From NCBI GenBank assembly GCA_050249695.1, contig JBFWQA010000003.1, forward strand, positions 62,001 through 126,000: a stretch of DNA of 64,000 bases. Reading direction: 5' to 3'. The stretch comes from JACKJP01 sp050249695 (lineage in GTDB: Bacteria > Pseudomonadota > Alphaproteobacteria > Rhizobiales > Tepidamorphaceae). The position numbers and the translations under genes were made by a program. The notes under the pieces are model-generated. The model saw only the letters and a list, made by a program, of their open reading frames with translations. It did not search any database and was not told the DNA's origin. Shown piece by piece: positions 34,794 through 44,334 of this stretch. How positions within the stretch are numbered: position 1 is the first letter of the stretch; each line of letters opens with the position of its first letter.

Positions 34794-36794
34794 CTACAAT
34801 CCGAACGGATAGGTATCCGGCAGGCCGCTCGCGCGGCCGGTTTTCAACGGCGTCACTGCCGTGGTCTCATCGATCCAGATATATTCGTCGAATTGCTGCG
34901 GGAGCACCGCCTCGAAATAGTGGCTCGCCAGTTCCGTTTCCGGCCGATAGATGACGCCGATCGCACGTTCGAGCCGCGGGCGAGCCAGTTCCGTCGTCAC
35001 ATCCAGTTCCCGGCCGGAGCGCAAGGGAAGGAGAAGCGCGGGAAGGCGCGTCATATGGAAGAGCCGTTCGTAGCTCTGTGCGTGCGAGGGCTGAACGCGC
35101 TTCACCTCCATGGGGCCGTCCCAGTTGGACGCGGCGGCGACTGTACCGTGGTCCGTACCAATGCCTATGTGATAGGTCAGCCCCGGATAGGCTTCGCGGC
35201 AGAGTTGGCCGATATTGTGTTCGCCGCGCCGGCTCATTTCCGTCGCCGACGCATCGCCGATATGCGAGTTGTGTGCCCAGACGACGGCTCTGGAGTCCGC
35301 GCCCCGATGATCGAGCACAGCCTGAAGCGTTTGGAACATGTGTGAATCCCGCAGGTTCCACGATGCCCTCGAACCATAGTACATCGACCGATAGTAGCGC
35401 TCTGCGTCGGCGACCAGGTGGGCATTCTGGCTGGCGTCCAGGAAACGCTCGCCGTCGGCCGATAGATAGTCCTGCCGTCGCTTGTAGAGGTCGGCGAGCA
35501 TTTTCGTGACATCCTGCTCGCATTTCCGATACGCACCGCTTAGCGCCGCGCGGCCATAGGCGGCCGGATCAGCTTCCCAGGGGCTGAGACAGCCATAGCG
35601 CTGGCGAGCGATTTCACCGAGATCTGGGTCCACATCGTCGAGATAGTCGACCACGGCACGCGCGGAGATATAGAGGCTGTAGAGGTCGAGGCCATAAAAG
35701 CCGCACTGCCTGTCGTGCGAGCGGCCCTTGTTACGTTCGTGTAGCCAATCGACGAAGCTCCGCGTTTCCTCGTTGCGCCACATCCATGTCGGAAAGCGCG
35801 CAAAGGCCTCCCAATCGCTCTTTGGCGCATCGCGATGCCGGACATAGTGATCGATGCGGGCCGCGTCCGGCCAATCCGCCTCCGCCGCGACGATCGAGAA
35901 GCCCTTCTCCTCGATCAGCTTCTGCGTGATCCTTGCACGCATCCGGTAGAATTCGGATGTCCCGTGACTTGCTTCGCCGATTAAGACGACGCGAGCATCG
36001 CCAATCCGTTCCAGCAGCTTGTCCAGCCCGGCGTCTTCAACCGAGTAGAAGACTTCCGCATGTTTTGAAATCAGCCCCGGCAGAGGCTCGCTGATCCGCG
36101 GGCGGGTCTGTATGAGGCGCGGGGCTGCCTGCTTTTCTCCTTCAGGAGCCTCCCATCCGGCCTCGCCGATGAGCGGAACGAAACGGACATCGGCAAGATC
36201 CTCGCGATCGAACTGCCCCTTCTCTCTTCGCGTTACCCGGATCAGTTCCTGCGCCCGCGGATCGGTGCCGACGGGAATGACCATGCGTCCGCCCGTCGCA
36301 AGCTGACTTTTCAGATTCTCGGGGATTTCCGGCGCCCCGGCAGAGACAAGGATTGCGTCAAACGGCGCATACTCATCCCATCCGCGCGTTCCGTCGGAAT
36401 GCAGCACATGGACGTTCTCATACCCCTCGTCCATGAGTGCCGAAGCGGCTTTTTCAGCAAGTTCCCCGATGCGCTCGATCGTGTAGACCTCGCCGGCGAT
36501 CTCCGCGAGCACGGCTGCGGCGTAGCCGGAGCCGGCGCCGATCTCCAGAACCTTCTCGCCGCCCTTCAGATTGAGCGCCTCGACCATATAGGCAACGATA
36601 TATGGCTGAGAAATCGTCTGCCCTGCCGCGATGGGAAGAGGGCTGTCGTCATATGCATGGTCCCTATATGGCGCCGGCACGAATGCTTCCCGCCTGACCT
36701 TATCCATGGCGGCCAGAACCTTCTGATCGCGCACACCGCGGCCATGAATCTGGGTCCATACCATTGCAGTTCGTTGTGCTGCGAAATCCGTCAT
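34794..36794 (-). CDS. Fusion: protein-isoaspartate O-methyltransferase plus erythromycin-esterase-like domain
   Basis: The 666-residue protein starts at ATG 36794. Residues 1 to about 225 are a PCMT domain with the SAM-binding motif VLEIGAGSGY (82-91) and the PIAAGQTISQPYIVAYM active-site region. Residues from about 250 to the end are an EreA/ChaN-like erythromycin esterase domain with GEASHGTSEFY (near 271), AAEADWP and AHNSHIGD, which contain the His and Glu residues of the family. The first domain repairs isoaspartyl damage; the second has no proven substrate in such fusions and need not confer resistance. A protein damage response role fits the neighbours. Confidence 0.9.
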   Translation of the reverse strand: MTDFAAQRTAMVWTQIHGRGVRDQKVLAAMDKVRREAFVPAPYRDHAYDDSPLPIAAGQTISQPYIVAYMVEALNLKGGEKVLEIGAGSGYAAAVLAEIAGEVYTIERIGELAEKAASALMDEGYENVHVLHSDGTRGWDEYAPFDAILVSAGAPEIPENLKSQLATGGRMVIPVGTDPRAQELIRVTRREKGQFDREDLADVRFVPLIGEAGWEAPEGEKQAAPRLIQTRPRISEPLPGLISKHAEVFYSVEDAGLDKLLERIGDARVVLIGEASHGTSEFYRMRARITQKLIEEKGFSIVAAEADWPDAARIDHYVRHRDAPKSDWEAFARFPTWMWRNEETRSFVDWLHERNKGRSHDRQCGFYGLDLYSLYISARAVVDYLDDVDPDLGEIARQRYGCLSPWEADPAAYGRAALSGAYRKCEQDVTKMLADLYKRRQDYLSADGERFLDASQNAHLVADAERYYRSMYYGSRASWNLRDSHMFQTLQAVLDHRGADSRAVVWAHNSHIGDASATEMSRRGEHNIGQLCREAYPGLTYHIGIGTDHGTVAAASNWDGPMEVKRVQPSHAQSYERLFHMTRLPALLLPLRSGRELDVTTELARPRLERAIGVIYRPETELASHYFEAVLPQQFDEYIWIDETTAVTPLKTGRASGLPDTYPFGL

Positions 36795-36866
36795 TGCATC
36801 TGCCTCGTCAGTGCAGGTTGCCCATGAAAGTAGCACTATAAGAACAGTGAATCTGGCTTCGCGACT

Positions 36867-36880
36867 TTAATCGAGGTCAA
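36867..36880. promoter_or_regulatory. Weak FNR/FixK-like box in a divergent promoter
   Basis: TTAATCGAGGTCAA differs from TTGAT-N4-RTCAA by one base. It is 62 bases before the start at 36936 and 79 before the methyltransferase-esterase start, so it could serve both. Confidence 0.3.
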
Positions 36881-36935
36881 AGACCAGATGAATCGGTCAC
36901 GCAGAATGACACTTCAAACTTCTGGGAAGGATCCC

Positions 36936-38105
36936 ATGTCGAGCGAAAGTCGGAATTCGAAGGAGCGCCGGACCGAAATCGCCGCGGACATCATGCAGAG
37001 CTTCGCCGCCCGAACCGGCATTGCTCCGTCGATTGAGCGTCCGCGGCGCTATCTCTGGACCGACGCCTTTGCCGTCTGCAATTTCCTGAGCCTTCACGAA
37101 AAGACCGGCGAAAAGCGATTTCTTGAACTCGCCCGCGACCTGATAGATCAGGTCCATCAGGTTCTTGGACGCCACCGTGCGGATACAGGCCGGACCGGGT
37201 GGATCAGCGGTATGGACGAAGACGAAGGGCGCGATCACCCGACAGCTGGCGGCCTGCGCATCGGGAAGAAACTCGGCGAAAGGCCGATCGGCATCCCCTA
37301 TGACGATAATCTTGAGTGGGACCGGGATGGCCAATACTTCCACTATCTCACGAAATGGATGCATGCCCTCTGTCAGGCCAGCACGGCAACGCGAGACACA
37401 AAATATCTCCGGTGGGCAGCAGAACTCGCACAAGTCGCGTTCAGGGCATTCGTACACCATGAGGCAGCGACCGGCGCGGCCCGCATGTACTGGAAGATGA
37501 GCATCGATCTCTCCCGCCCCCTCGTTCCGTCAATGGGACAGCACGATCCGCTCGATGGCTACGTGACGGCAACGCAGATTGCGACGGCTTTGATGCGATG
37601 GGAGACAGTCGGCGACCGCGGCGACCTCAGCCGTCCGATTGCAACATTCGCCCGCATGGCCTCCGGCATGGAGTTGGCGACAGAAGATCCGCTCGGGCTG
37701 GGTGGACTGCTGTTCGATGTGTCTCGCCTCGCGCAGCTTGGCCGGCCAGGTGGATACGTGCCCGAAGCGCCTGGGATTAGTGAAATCTCGGACGCTCTCA
37801 AAAGAGGCCTTTCGTCGTGGCTGTCCCATAGACCGCTCCACCGCGGGCGCGAACAGCGTCTGGCATTTCGCGAGCTTGGCCTGTCGCTGGGTCTGCGGGG
37901 TCTTCTGCTGGCCGAAGGCGCAACCCCGGCATTGCAGCTCTCACGCGGATTGCCGGTCCCGCCGCGAGAACTCGCGTCGGCGATCGAGAATTTCTGGCTG
38001 GACGAAAGCAATCGCCAGGCAGCCAGTTGGCGCGAACATGAAGACATCAATGCCGTCATGCTCGCCAGCAGCCTTCTGCCCGATAGACTTGTTCTGCTTG
38101 GCTGA
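36936..38105 (+). CDS. Uncharacterised protein with alpha/alpha-toroid (six-hairpin) character
   Basis: The start at 36936 follows GGGAAGGATCCC; a longer frame from 36888 lacks a site. The 389-residue product is helical throughout, with paired helix repeats and conserved-looking aromatic and acidic patches (RYLWTDAFAVCNFLSLHEKT, YDDNLEWDRDGQYFHYLTKW). These features resemble six-hairpin glycosidase-like or thioredoxin-domain associated toroid proteins. No catalytic motif was recognised and there is no signal peptide, so it is cytoplasmic. It is divergent from the methyltransferase-esterase fusion and convergent with the exporter operon. Confidence 0.65.
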   Translation: MSSESRNSKERRTEIAADIMQSFAARTGIAPSIERPRRYLWTDAFAVCNFLSLHEKTGEKRFLELARDLIDQVHQVLGRHRADTGRTGWISGMDEDEGRDHPTAGGLRIGKKLGERPIGIPYDDNLEWDRDGQYFHYLTKWMHALCQASTATRDTKYLRWAAELAQVAFRAFVHHEAATGAARMYWKMSIDLSRPLVPSMGQHDPLDGYVTATQIATALMRWETVGDRGDLSRPIATFARMASGMELATEDPLGLGGLLFDVSRLAQLGRPGGYVPEAPGISEISDALKRGLSSWLSHRPLHRGREQRLAFRELGLSLGLRGLLLAEGATPALQLSRGLPVPPRELASAIENFWLDESNRQAASWREHEDINAVMLASSLLPDRLVLLG

Positions 38106-38213
38106 GCCGGCGCAGGAGCGAGCGACAAGACGAGAACGAGGCAAGCCTCTCAAGAATGCTTTGCCCGTCCGCCCGTTCGGCCAAGGGACGGCCGCGACCA
38201 CACTCCATGGACT

Positions 38214-39425
38214 TCACTGATGGCGCAGCGCGTCAATTGGATTCATGCGCGCTGCCCGCCTAGCCGGCACGTACCCAAAAAGGATACCGACGACCGCTGA
38301 AAAGAAGAAGGCCAGCAAGATCACGAACGGATCGGGCGTAAAGGGGACGCGTAAAAGGTTCGCACCGAGAAGTCCGAGCGCCAGCCCCAGCAGAATGCCG
38401 ATCAGCCCGCCAAGCAGTGACAGGACGATCGCCTCTACCAGGAACTGCAGCAGGACCTGATCTTCCTTCGCGCCGACTGCAAGGCGTATGCCGATCTCGC
38501 GTGTTCTTTCGGTGACCGACACCAGCATGATGTTCATGATGCCAATCCCGCCCACCAAAAGGCTGACGGCCGCAACCGCTGAGAGCAGGCCGGTGAGCAC
38601 ATTTGTGATGCCTGTCAGAACGGAGGCGATCTGCTTCATGTCAAAAACGTTGAAGTCATCCTCCTCACCAGGCTCGATCCGCCGCCGTTCGCGCATGAGC
38701 CTCTCGATCTCTCCCTTGGCTCTCTCCGTCGAAAAGCCGTTCCGAACGGCAACGTAGATCAGAGAAACATTGCTGTTGCCGGCGATGCGTCTCTGGAATG
38801 CCTTGATCGGAATCAGCACAAAGTCGTCCTGATCGGTTCCGAAACTCGAAACGCCCTGTTCCTCGATCATGCCGACGACCCGACAGGAGATCGACTTCAG
38901 GCGCAGTTGCTGGCCGATCGGGTCACCGGTGCCGAAAAGCTCTTTCCGAACGGTCTGCCCGAGCATGCAAACGGCCGCGCCCGTGCGCAACTCGCTCTCG
39001 TAGAATGCGCGGCCAATCGCGACCGGCATGTCGCGCGCCTCAAGGTACCGGTTGTCCACGCCGATGACGCTGGTGGAATGGCTGTCATTGCCAAGAATAG
39101 CCCTCATCGTCCGCGTGTTCGCGGGGGCGGAAACGCGGACGCTGGCGATCTGCATCTGGATTGCTTCCACGTCTTTCATGGTCAGGGGCGCTGCGGCGGT
39201 GCCGGCGGTCTGAGGTCCCTGCTGGGCCTGACCGGGCCGGACCATAAGGAGATTGGTGCCAAGCTTGGCGACGTCCTGCGTGACCTGCTCCGTCGAGCCC
39301 TGGCCAACCGTCACCATGGCGATGACGGCCGCGACGCCGATAACGACGCCGAGCACCGTCAGAAACGATCGCAAGGCATTCCGGAATATTGCCTGCAGCG
39401 CGAGCCGGATGGTTTCCAGAAGCAT
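38214..39425 (-). CDS. MacB-like ABC permease (FtsX family)
   Basis: The 403-residue protein has one N-terminal span (about 21-43), a large periplasmic domain of the MacB_PCD type, and three C-terminal spans with the FtsX motif GGIGIMNIMLVSVTERTREIGIR. Unlike Escherichia coli MacB, the ATPase is a separate protein encoded by the next gene upstream. Together with the adaptor it should form an exporter driven from the cytoplasm, for peptides, lipids or antibiotics. Confidence 0.92.
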   Translation of the reverse strand: MLLETIRLALQAIFRNALRSFLTVLGVVIGVAAVIAMVTVGQGSTEQVTQDVAKLGTNLLMVRPGQAQQGPQTAGTAAAPLTMKDVEAIQMQIASVRVSAPANTRTMRAILGNDSHSTSVIGVDNRYLEARDMPVAIGRAFYESELRTGAAVCMLGQTVRKELFGTGDPIGQQLRLKSISCRVVGMIEEQGVSSFGTDQDDFVLIPIKAFQRRIAGNSNVSLIYVAVRNGFSTERAKGEIERLMRERRRIEPGEEDDFNVFDMKQIASVLTGITNVLTGLLSAVAAVSLLVGGIGIMNIMLVSVTERTREIGIRLAVGAKEDQVLLQFLVEAIVLSLLGGLIGILLGLALGLLGANLLRVPFTPDPFVILLAFFFSAVVGILFGYVPARRAARMNPIDALRHQ

Positions 39426-39426
39426 G

Positions 39427-40143
39427 TCAGCCCGCTCCCCGAACAGAAGTGTCGCTTTCTATTCTTCCATCGAGGAAATGGATCGTTCGCTGTGCATAGG
39501 CGGCCATGTCGGGCTCATGTGTCACCATGATGATGGTCATGCCATCTTCGCGGTTGAAGCGCGTCAGCAGATCCATGATTTCGACACCGCGCGCAGTGTC
39601 GAGATTGCCGGTCGGTTCGTCCGCCATGATCACGGCAGGCGAACCTACGAGGGCGCGGGCGATTGCCACCCGCTGCTGCTGCCCGCCGGAAAGTTGTGCG
39701 GAAGTGTGATGTTCACGCCCCTGCAGGCCGACCTTGGCGAGCGCATCCATCGCGAGCGCCCGGCGCTCTGCGCGGCCCAATCCCTTGTAGATCAGCGGCA
39801 GTTCTACATTCTCCAATGCCGGGGTCCGGCCAAGGAGATTGTAGCCCTGGAACACGAAGCCAATGTAGTTGCGCCTCAGCAAAGCTCGCTGGTTGCGCGA
39901 CAAGCCGCCCACATCCACGCCCATGAACCTGTAGGAGCCTTCCGTCGGAGTATCGAGACAACCGAGGATGTTCATGGCCGTCGACTTGCCCGATCCGCTC
40001 GGCCCCATGATTGCAACGAATTCGCCTTCCGTGATTGTCATGGACACGTGATCGAGCGCGCGTACTTCGGCGTCGCCTGTTCCGTAGAGCTTGGTGATGC
40101 CGCTCAGCGAAATCAGCGGCGGGGACTGTGCCGCTTCCGCCAT
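39427..40143 (-). CDS. ABC ATPase of the MacB-like exporter (LolD/MacB type)
   Basis: The 238-residue protein has Walker A GPSGSGKST (47-55), signature LSGGQQQRVAIARAL and Walker B VIMADEPTGNLD. The ATG at 40143 shares a base with the stop of the adaptor gene (TGATG). The permease gene begins one base after its stop. The three genes are one operon: adaptor, ATPase, permease. Confidence 0.94.
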   Translation of the reverse strand: MAEAAQSPPLISLSGITKLYGTGDAEVRALDHVSMTITEGEFVAIMGPSGSGKSTAMNILGCLDTPTEGSYRFMGVDVGGLSRNQRALLRRNYIGFVFQGYNLLGRTPALENVELPLIYKGLGRAERRALAMDALAKVGLQGREHHTSAQLSGGQQQRVAIARALVGSPAVIMADEPTGNLDTARGVEIMDLLTRFNREDGMTIIMVTHEPDMAAYAQRTIHFLDGRIESDTSVRGAG

Positions 40144-41399
40144 CACTCGCCTGCCAGATCGGTGATCACCGGGTCGCCCGGAGCGAGGGTTCCTTCGACG
40201 ATGACTGTCATCAAGCCATCCGTCGAACCGGTCCTGACGGTAACGGGCGCGGGACGGCCGTCACGCAATACCCAGATCGTATGCATGCCCTGGCCGGATG
40301 GCTCGGTCGTCGAGGTCGACTGACTGCTCGGCCTCCGCGGCATGAGCAGCCCGAGCAGGCCGCCGCCACCCGTACCCTGTTCCTCGACCGGCGGCGTAAA
40401 GCGCAATGCGGCGTTTGGCACGATGAGAGCTTGGGTAACCTCATCCACGATGATATCTGCCGTTGCCGTCATGCCGGGCCGCAGCAAGAGTTGCGCATTG
40501 TCAATGCTGAGAATGGCCTTGTAAGTGACCACACCCTCGACGGTCTGCGGTGCGTAGCGCAATTCTGCGATTTTTGCCGGAAATGTGCGCCCTTGATATG
40601 CCTCGACAGTAAATGTGGCGGGTTGATTCAGATGGACTTTCCCAACATCGGCTTCATCGATATCGACGCGCAACTCCATCTCGGCCAAGTCTTCTGCGAT
40701 TGTGAAAAGAACGGGCGCTTGCAGCGTCGATGCCACGACCTGTCCGACTTCCACGTTTCTCTCCAGGACAACGCCATTTATGGGCGAGCAGATGCAGGCC
40801 TTCGCCAGGTTGGTTTCATCGGAGCGAAGATCGGCTTCCGCCACCTCCACTTCAGCGCGGGCAACGGCTAGCGCGGCCATCGCACGCGCATGGGTCGCGA
40901 CCGAACTCTGGAGGGTCTGCGCCGCGGTCACATTCCGTTCGGCAAGTTCCTGGGATCGCTCAAGTTGCGCAAGGGTTTCCTGGACTGTTGCTTCCGCCTG
41001 GGCGACCTGGGCCTGACGCGCGCTCAACACTGCCCGGCTGCGCGCGGCCGACGCCTCAAGCTTGTCGGTGTCCAGCTGTGCCAGTTCCTGACCAACAACC
41101 ACCTTGTCGTTGAAGTTGACCTTCACCGCCCGGACAATCCCGGAAAGTTCGCTGGATATGTCGACCTGGTTCGTGGGCTCGACCGTTCCTGTCGCCGTCA
41201 CGGCAACCGTCAAATCGCCGATCGCCGCAGGCGTGGTCGCATAAATGGCCTGGTCACCTCGCCCCGACTGCGCAAGCCAGTACCAGGCAACTAAGCCCAG
41301 CGTGAGAACAACGAGCGCAAAGACAATCCACCGCCAGATCGCACCGCGCCTCGGCGTGACCCCAAGTACCGTCTTGATGTCCTGCTTGGCCGAGATCAT
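40143..41399 (-). CDS. Periplasmic adaptor of the exporter (MacA/HlyD family)
   Basis: The 418-residue protein has a short cytoplasmic N-terminus, one membrane span (about 24-44), a beta-barrel/lipoyl domain beginning TATGTVEPTNQVDISSELSG and a coiled-coil hairpin of about 70 residues rich in Ala, Glu and Gln (near 115-190). This is the MacA plan. It would link the ABC pair to an outer membrane channel, which is not encoded here. First gene of the operon. Confidence 0.92.
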   Translation of the reverse strand: MISAKQDIKTVLGVTPRRGAIWRWIVFALVVLTLGLVAWYWLAQSGRGDQAIYATTPAAIGDLTVAVTATGTVEPTNQVDISSELSGIVRAVKVNFNDKVVVGQELAQLDTDKLEASAARSRAVLSARQAQVAQAEATVQETLAQLERSQELAERNVTAAQTLQSSVATHARAMAALAVARAEVEVAEADLRSDETNLAKACICSPINGVVLERNVEVGQVVASTLQAPVLFTIAEDLAEMELRVDIDEADVGKVHLNQPATFTVEAYQGRTFPAKIAELRYAPQTVEGVVTYKAILSIDNAQLLLRPGMTATADIIVDEVTQALIVPNAALRFTPPVEEQGTGGGGLLGLLMPRRPSSQSTSTTEPSGQGMHTIWVLRDGRPAPVTVRTGSTDGLMTVIVEGTLAPGDPVITDLAGE

Positions 41400-41550
41400 G
41401 CCGTTCGCTCCTCAGGGACAGATTCTTCACCTAGACGAAGCGGCAACAGCAGACATTGTCAAAGATCAATTCGCTGCCGGGGCTATTGTCTGTCTATTGC
41501 TGGAGGCTTCGCTCCCTGGCTGGGCCACGATTTACTCGATCGATCGACAA

Positions 41551-41564
41551 TTGATCAGGATCAA
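41551..41564. promoter_or_regulatory. FNR/Anr/FixK box upstream of arcD
   Basis: TTGATCAGGATCAA is a perfect TTGAT-N4-ATCAA site. Its centre is 60 bases upstream of arcD. A class II promoter with the box at -41.5 would start about 19 bases before the ATG. Anaerobic control by Anr is well known for arcDABC of Pseudomonas. A weaker TTGTCAAAGATCAA lies at 41456-41469. Confidence 0.75.
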
Positions 41565-41617
41565 CGCTCTGATCTTAGACCGGGGCTTTTCTGTAAATAA
41601 AGCTATTCAGGGAGATT

Positions 41618-43096
41618 ATGATGACAACTGCGGATGTCGGTGTGCCTGCCAGGCAAAAAGGCGGCGTAAGCGGAACTGCATCGAGAAAGCTGCGCGTGGG
41701 CGCACTTTCCGCATTGGTTATCGGTTCCATGGTCGGCTCGGGCGTATTCAGCCTGCCCCAGAACATGGCAGCCGGCGCCGGGCCACTCGCGATCATCATC
41801 GGTTGGGGGATCACGGCAGTCGGCATGCTGGCACTGGTCTTCGTCTATCAGTCGCTGGCCGTGCGCAAGCCGACACTGGACGCTGGACCGTACGCCTACG
41901 CCAGAGCCGGATTTGGCCCCTTCATTGGTTTCAATAGCGCGTGGGGCTATTGGCTCAGCGCCTGGATCGGCAACGTTTCATACGCTGTCATCGTGTTCAG
42001 CGCGCTATCCTATTTCTTTCCCGCGTTCGGCGACGGCAATACGTGGCAGGCAATCGTTGGTGCGTCAGTTCTCCTCTGGGTCGTCCATTTTCTGATCCTT
42101 GCGGGGATAAGACAGGCGGCGCTGACGAACCTGATCGTGACCATCGCAAAGATTGCACCCATCGTTCTGTTCATCGCCGTCGTCGCAGTCGCCTTCAAGC
42201 TCGATGTCTGGCGCCTGGATTTCACCGGTCTTGGCAACGCTGATCTCGGATCGGTGACAAATCAGGTCAAGAGCACGATGCTCGTCACCTTGTGGGTATT
42301 CATCGGGATCGAAGGCGCCAGTGTCTATTCGGCGCGCGCCGAGCGCCGAAAGGACATTGCCACGGCGACAGCGATCGGCTTCTTCACATGTCTTGCCCTC
42401 TACGCACTGGTATCCCTGCTTTCTCTCGGCATTTTGAGCCAGCCGGTCCTTGCAGACCTGAAGAATCCGTCAATGGCCGGGGTACTTGAAGCGGTCGTTG
42501 GGCCGTGGGGCGCGATCGTCATCAACATCGCGCTGGTTGTCTCCGTCATAGGCGCCTTCCTGAGCTGGACCATGCTCGCGGCGGAAATTCCTCACGTCGC
42601 TGCTAGGGATAGCATCATGCCCTCCTTCTTTGGCCGGGAGAGCGGTCGCGGTGTGCCGTCGACTTCATTGTTGGTCACCAATCTTCTGGTACAGGCCTTC
42701 CTCATCATTACCCTTTTTGCGCAAAGCACTTATCAGGCGCTCTTCTACATCGCCTCGGCGGCGATCCTTGTGCCTTACATTTTCTCCGGTGCGTATGCCG
42801 CCAAATTGGCGATCACCGGAGAAAGCTACGAGGCGGGAGCAGGCCGTTCCTGGCCATTGCTGGTTGGTCTGGTGGCAACGGCCTATGGCCTCTGGCTGGT
42901 GTACGCAGCAGGTCCCGTCTACCTGTTCATGTGCGCCATCCTCTATGCACCGGGCATCATCTTCTACATGTGGGCGCGGCGTGAATCGTCGATGAGAATG
43001 TTTCACCCCGTCGAGGCCATCCTGGCGATTGGCTTGGTGGCGGTTGCCTGCTTTGCCGGCTATCAGATGTGGATAGGCGCGATCAGCGCGCTGTGA
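41618..43096 (+). CDS. arcD: Arginine:ornithine antiporter
   Basis: The 492-residue protein is an APC-superfamily permease of about twelve to thirteen spans, opening with ALVIGSMVGSGVFSLPQNMA, the family substrate-binding motif of arginine/ornithine antiporters. GGGAG precedes the start, where two ATG codons (41618, 41621) are possible. It exchanges external arginine for internal ornithine at no energy cost, feeding the deiminase pathway. First gene of arcDABC, with an FNR-type box at the promoter. Confidence 0.93.
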   Translation: MMTTADVGVPARQKGGVSGTASRKLRVGALSALVIGSMVGSGVFSLPQNMAAGAGPLAIIIGWGITAVGMLALVFVYQSLAVRKPTLDAGPYAYARAGFGPFIGFNSAWGYWLSAWIGNVSYAVIVFSALSYFFPAFGDGNTWQAIVGASVLLWVVHFLILAGIRQAALTNLIVTIAKIAPIVLFIAVVAVAFKLDVWRLDFTGLGNADLGSVTNQVKSTMLVTLWVFIGIEGASVYSARAERRKDIATATAIGFFTCLALYALVSLLSLGILSQPVLADLKNPSMAGVLEAVVGPWGAIVINIALVVSVIGAFLSWTMLAAEIPHVAARDSIMPSFFGRESGRGVPSTSLLVTNLLVQAFLIITLFAQSTYQALFYIASAAILVPYIFSGAYAAKLAITGESYEAGAGRSWPLLVGLVATAYGLWLVYAAGPVYLFMCAILYAPGIIFYMWARRESSMRMFHPVEAILAIGLVAVACFAGYQMWIGAISAL

Positions 43097-43107
43097 AGGT
43101 CAAGGCC

Positions 43108-44322
43108 ATGCGACAGCTCGGCGTTCATTCGGAAGTCGGGTCACTACATGAGGTAATGGTTCATCGGCCCGATCTCAGCCTGCGCCGACTGACTCCGGCG
43201 AACTGCAGGTCGCTTCTTTTTGACGATGTCCTATGGGTGAAGAAGGCCCGTCAGGAGCATGACATCTTCGTGGACGCGCTCAGGGAACGGGGCGTAGTTG
43301 TTCACCTGTTCGCCGACCTGCTCACCCAAGTCCTGGAATCGTCTGACGCGAGAAACTGGGTGCTCGACAGGCGACTGGATGGATCAACGATCGGCATCGG
43401 CGTCGCCAACGAAATGCGGGCGTGGCTGGAGGAGATGCCTGCCCGAGAGCTGGCAACGCTCCTCATCGGTGGAATAGCACGGGCGGAGCTTCCGTTCGAA
43501 CCCGCGGGCCTCACGGCGCGGACGATGGAACCTCAGGACTTTGTGCTTCCTCCGCTCCCCAACCAGCTGTTTACCCGGGATACGTCCTGCTGGATCTACA
43601 GCACCGTGTCCGTCAATCCGATGTTCTGGCAAGCACGCCGTCCGGAAGCCGTGAATGCGGAAGCCATCTATCGCTTTCACCCAAGATTCAGCAGTCACGC
43701 AATGCGCTTCGTCTCACCCGGCGATGGTCCTAGTATCAGCCTGGAAGGCGGAGACGTCATGCCGATCGGCAATGGAACCGTTCTCGTCGGAATGGGCGAG
43801 CGCACCACGCCTCAAGCCGTTGGCCTCCTTGCCAGGAAACTCTTTGCCGCTGGCGAAGTCACTCGCATTATCGCCGCGCTGATGCCGCGTGACAGGTCCT
43901 TCATGCATCTCGATACGGTCTTCACTTTTTGCGACCGCGACCTCGTGACGCTTTATCCACCCGTCGTGGATCGTTTGCGTGTTTTTTCCATCCGGCCGGG
44001 CGAAGCGTCGGACACGATCGACGTCAGAGAAGAGGCCCATGCCTTCGTCGACGTCGTCGCGGATGCCCTGGGCGCAAAATTCTTGCGCGTTGTGGCAACC
44101 GGCGGCGATGCCTACGAAGCCGAACGTGAGCAGTGGGACGACGGCAACAATGTGGTGGCGCTGAGCCCGGGCGTCGTGATCGGGTATGACCGCAACGTAT
44201 ACACCAACACGCTTCTTCGGCGCGCCGGCGTCGAAGTCATCACCGTTGAGAGCGCAGAGCTGAGCCGGGGCCGCGGCGGTGGACACTGCATGACGTGCCC
44301 GCTGGTTCGTGAACCGCTTTGA
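43108..44322 (+). CDS. arcA: Arginine deiminase
   Basis: The 404-residue enzyme hydrolyses arginine to citrulline and ammonia. It has the N-terminal LGVHSEVGSLHEVMVHRPD, the conserved FTRD, EGGDVMPIG and MHLDTVFTF segments, and the nucleophile cysteine C394 in GGHCMTCPLVR near the C-terminus. Length is normal. The start is ATG 43108, 11 bases after arcD; a GTG slightly upstream (43093) is possible. Cytoplasmic first enzyme of the pathway. Confidence 0.96.
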   Translation: MRQLGVHSEVGSLHEVMVHRPDLSLRRLTPANCRSLLFDDVLWVKKARQEHDIFVDALRERGVVVHLFADLLTQVLESSDARNWVLDRRLDGSTIGIGVANEMRAWLEEMPARELATLLIGGIARAELPFEPAGLTARTMEPQDFVLPPLPNQLFTRDTSCWIYSTVSVNPMFWQARRPEAVNAEAIYRFHPRFSSHAMRFVSPGDGPSISLEGGDVMPIGNGTVLVGMGERTTPQAVGLLARKLFAAGEVTRIIAALMPRDRSFMHLDTVFTFCDRDLVTLYPPVVDRLRVFSIRPGEASDTIDVREEAHAFVDVVADALGAKFLRVVATGGDAYEAEREQWDDGNNVVALSPGVVIGYDRNVYTNTLLRRAGVEVITVESAELSRGRGGGHCMTCPLVREPL

Positions 44323-44334
44323 GGAGAACGGGCG

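Noticed and set aside
41456..41469. Second FNR-like box TTGTCAAAGATCAA near the adaptor gene start
   Set aside because: Two mismatches in the left half-site; too weak to list as a feature.
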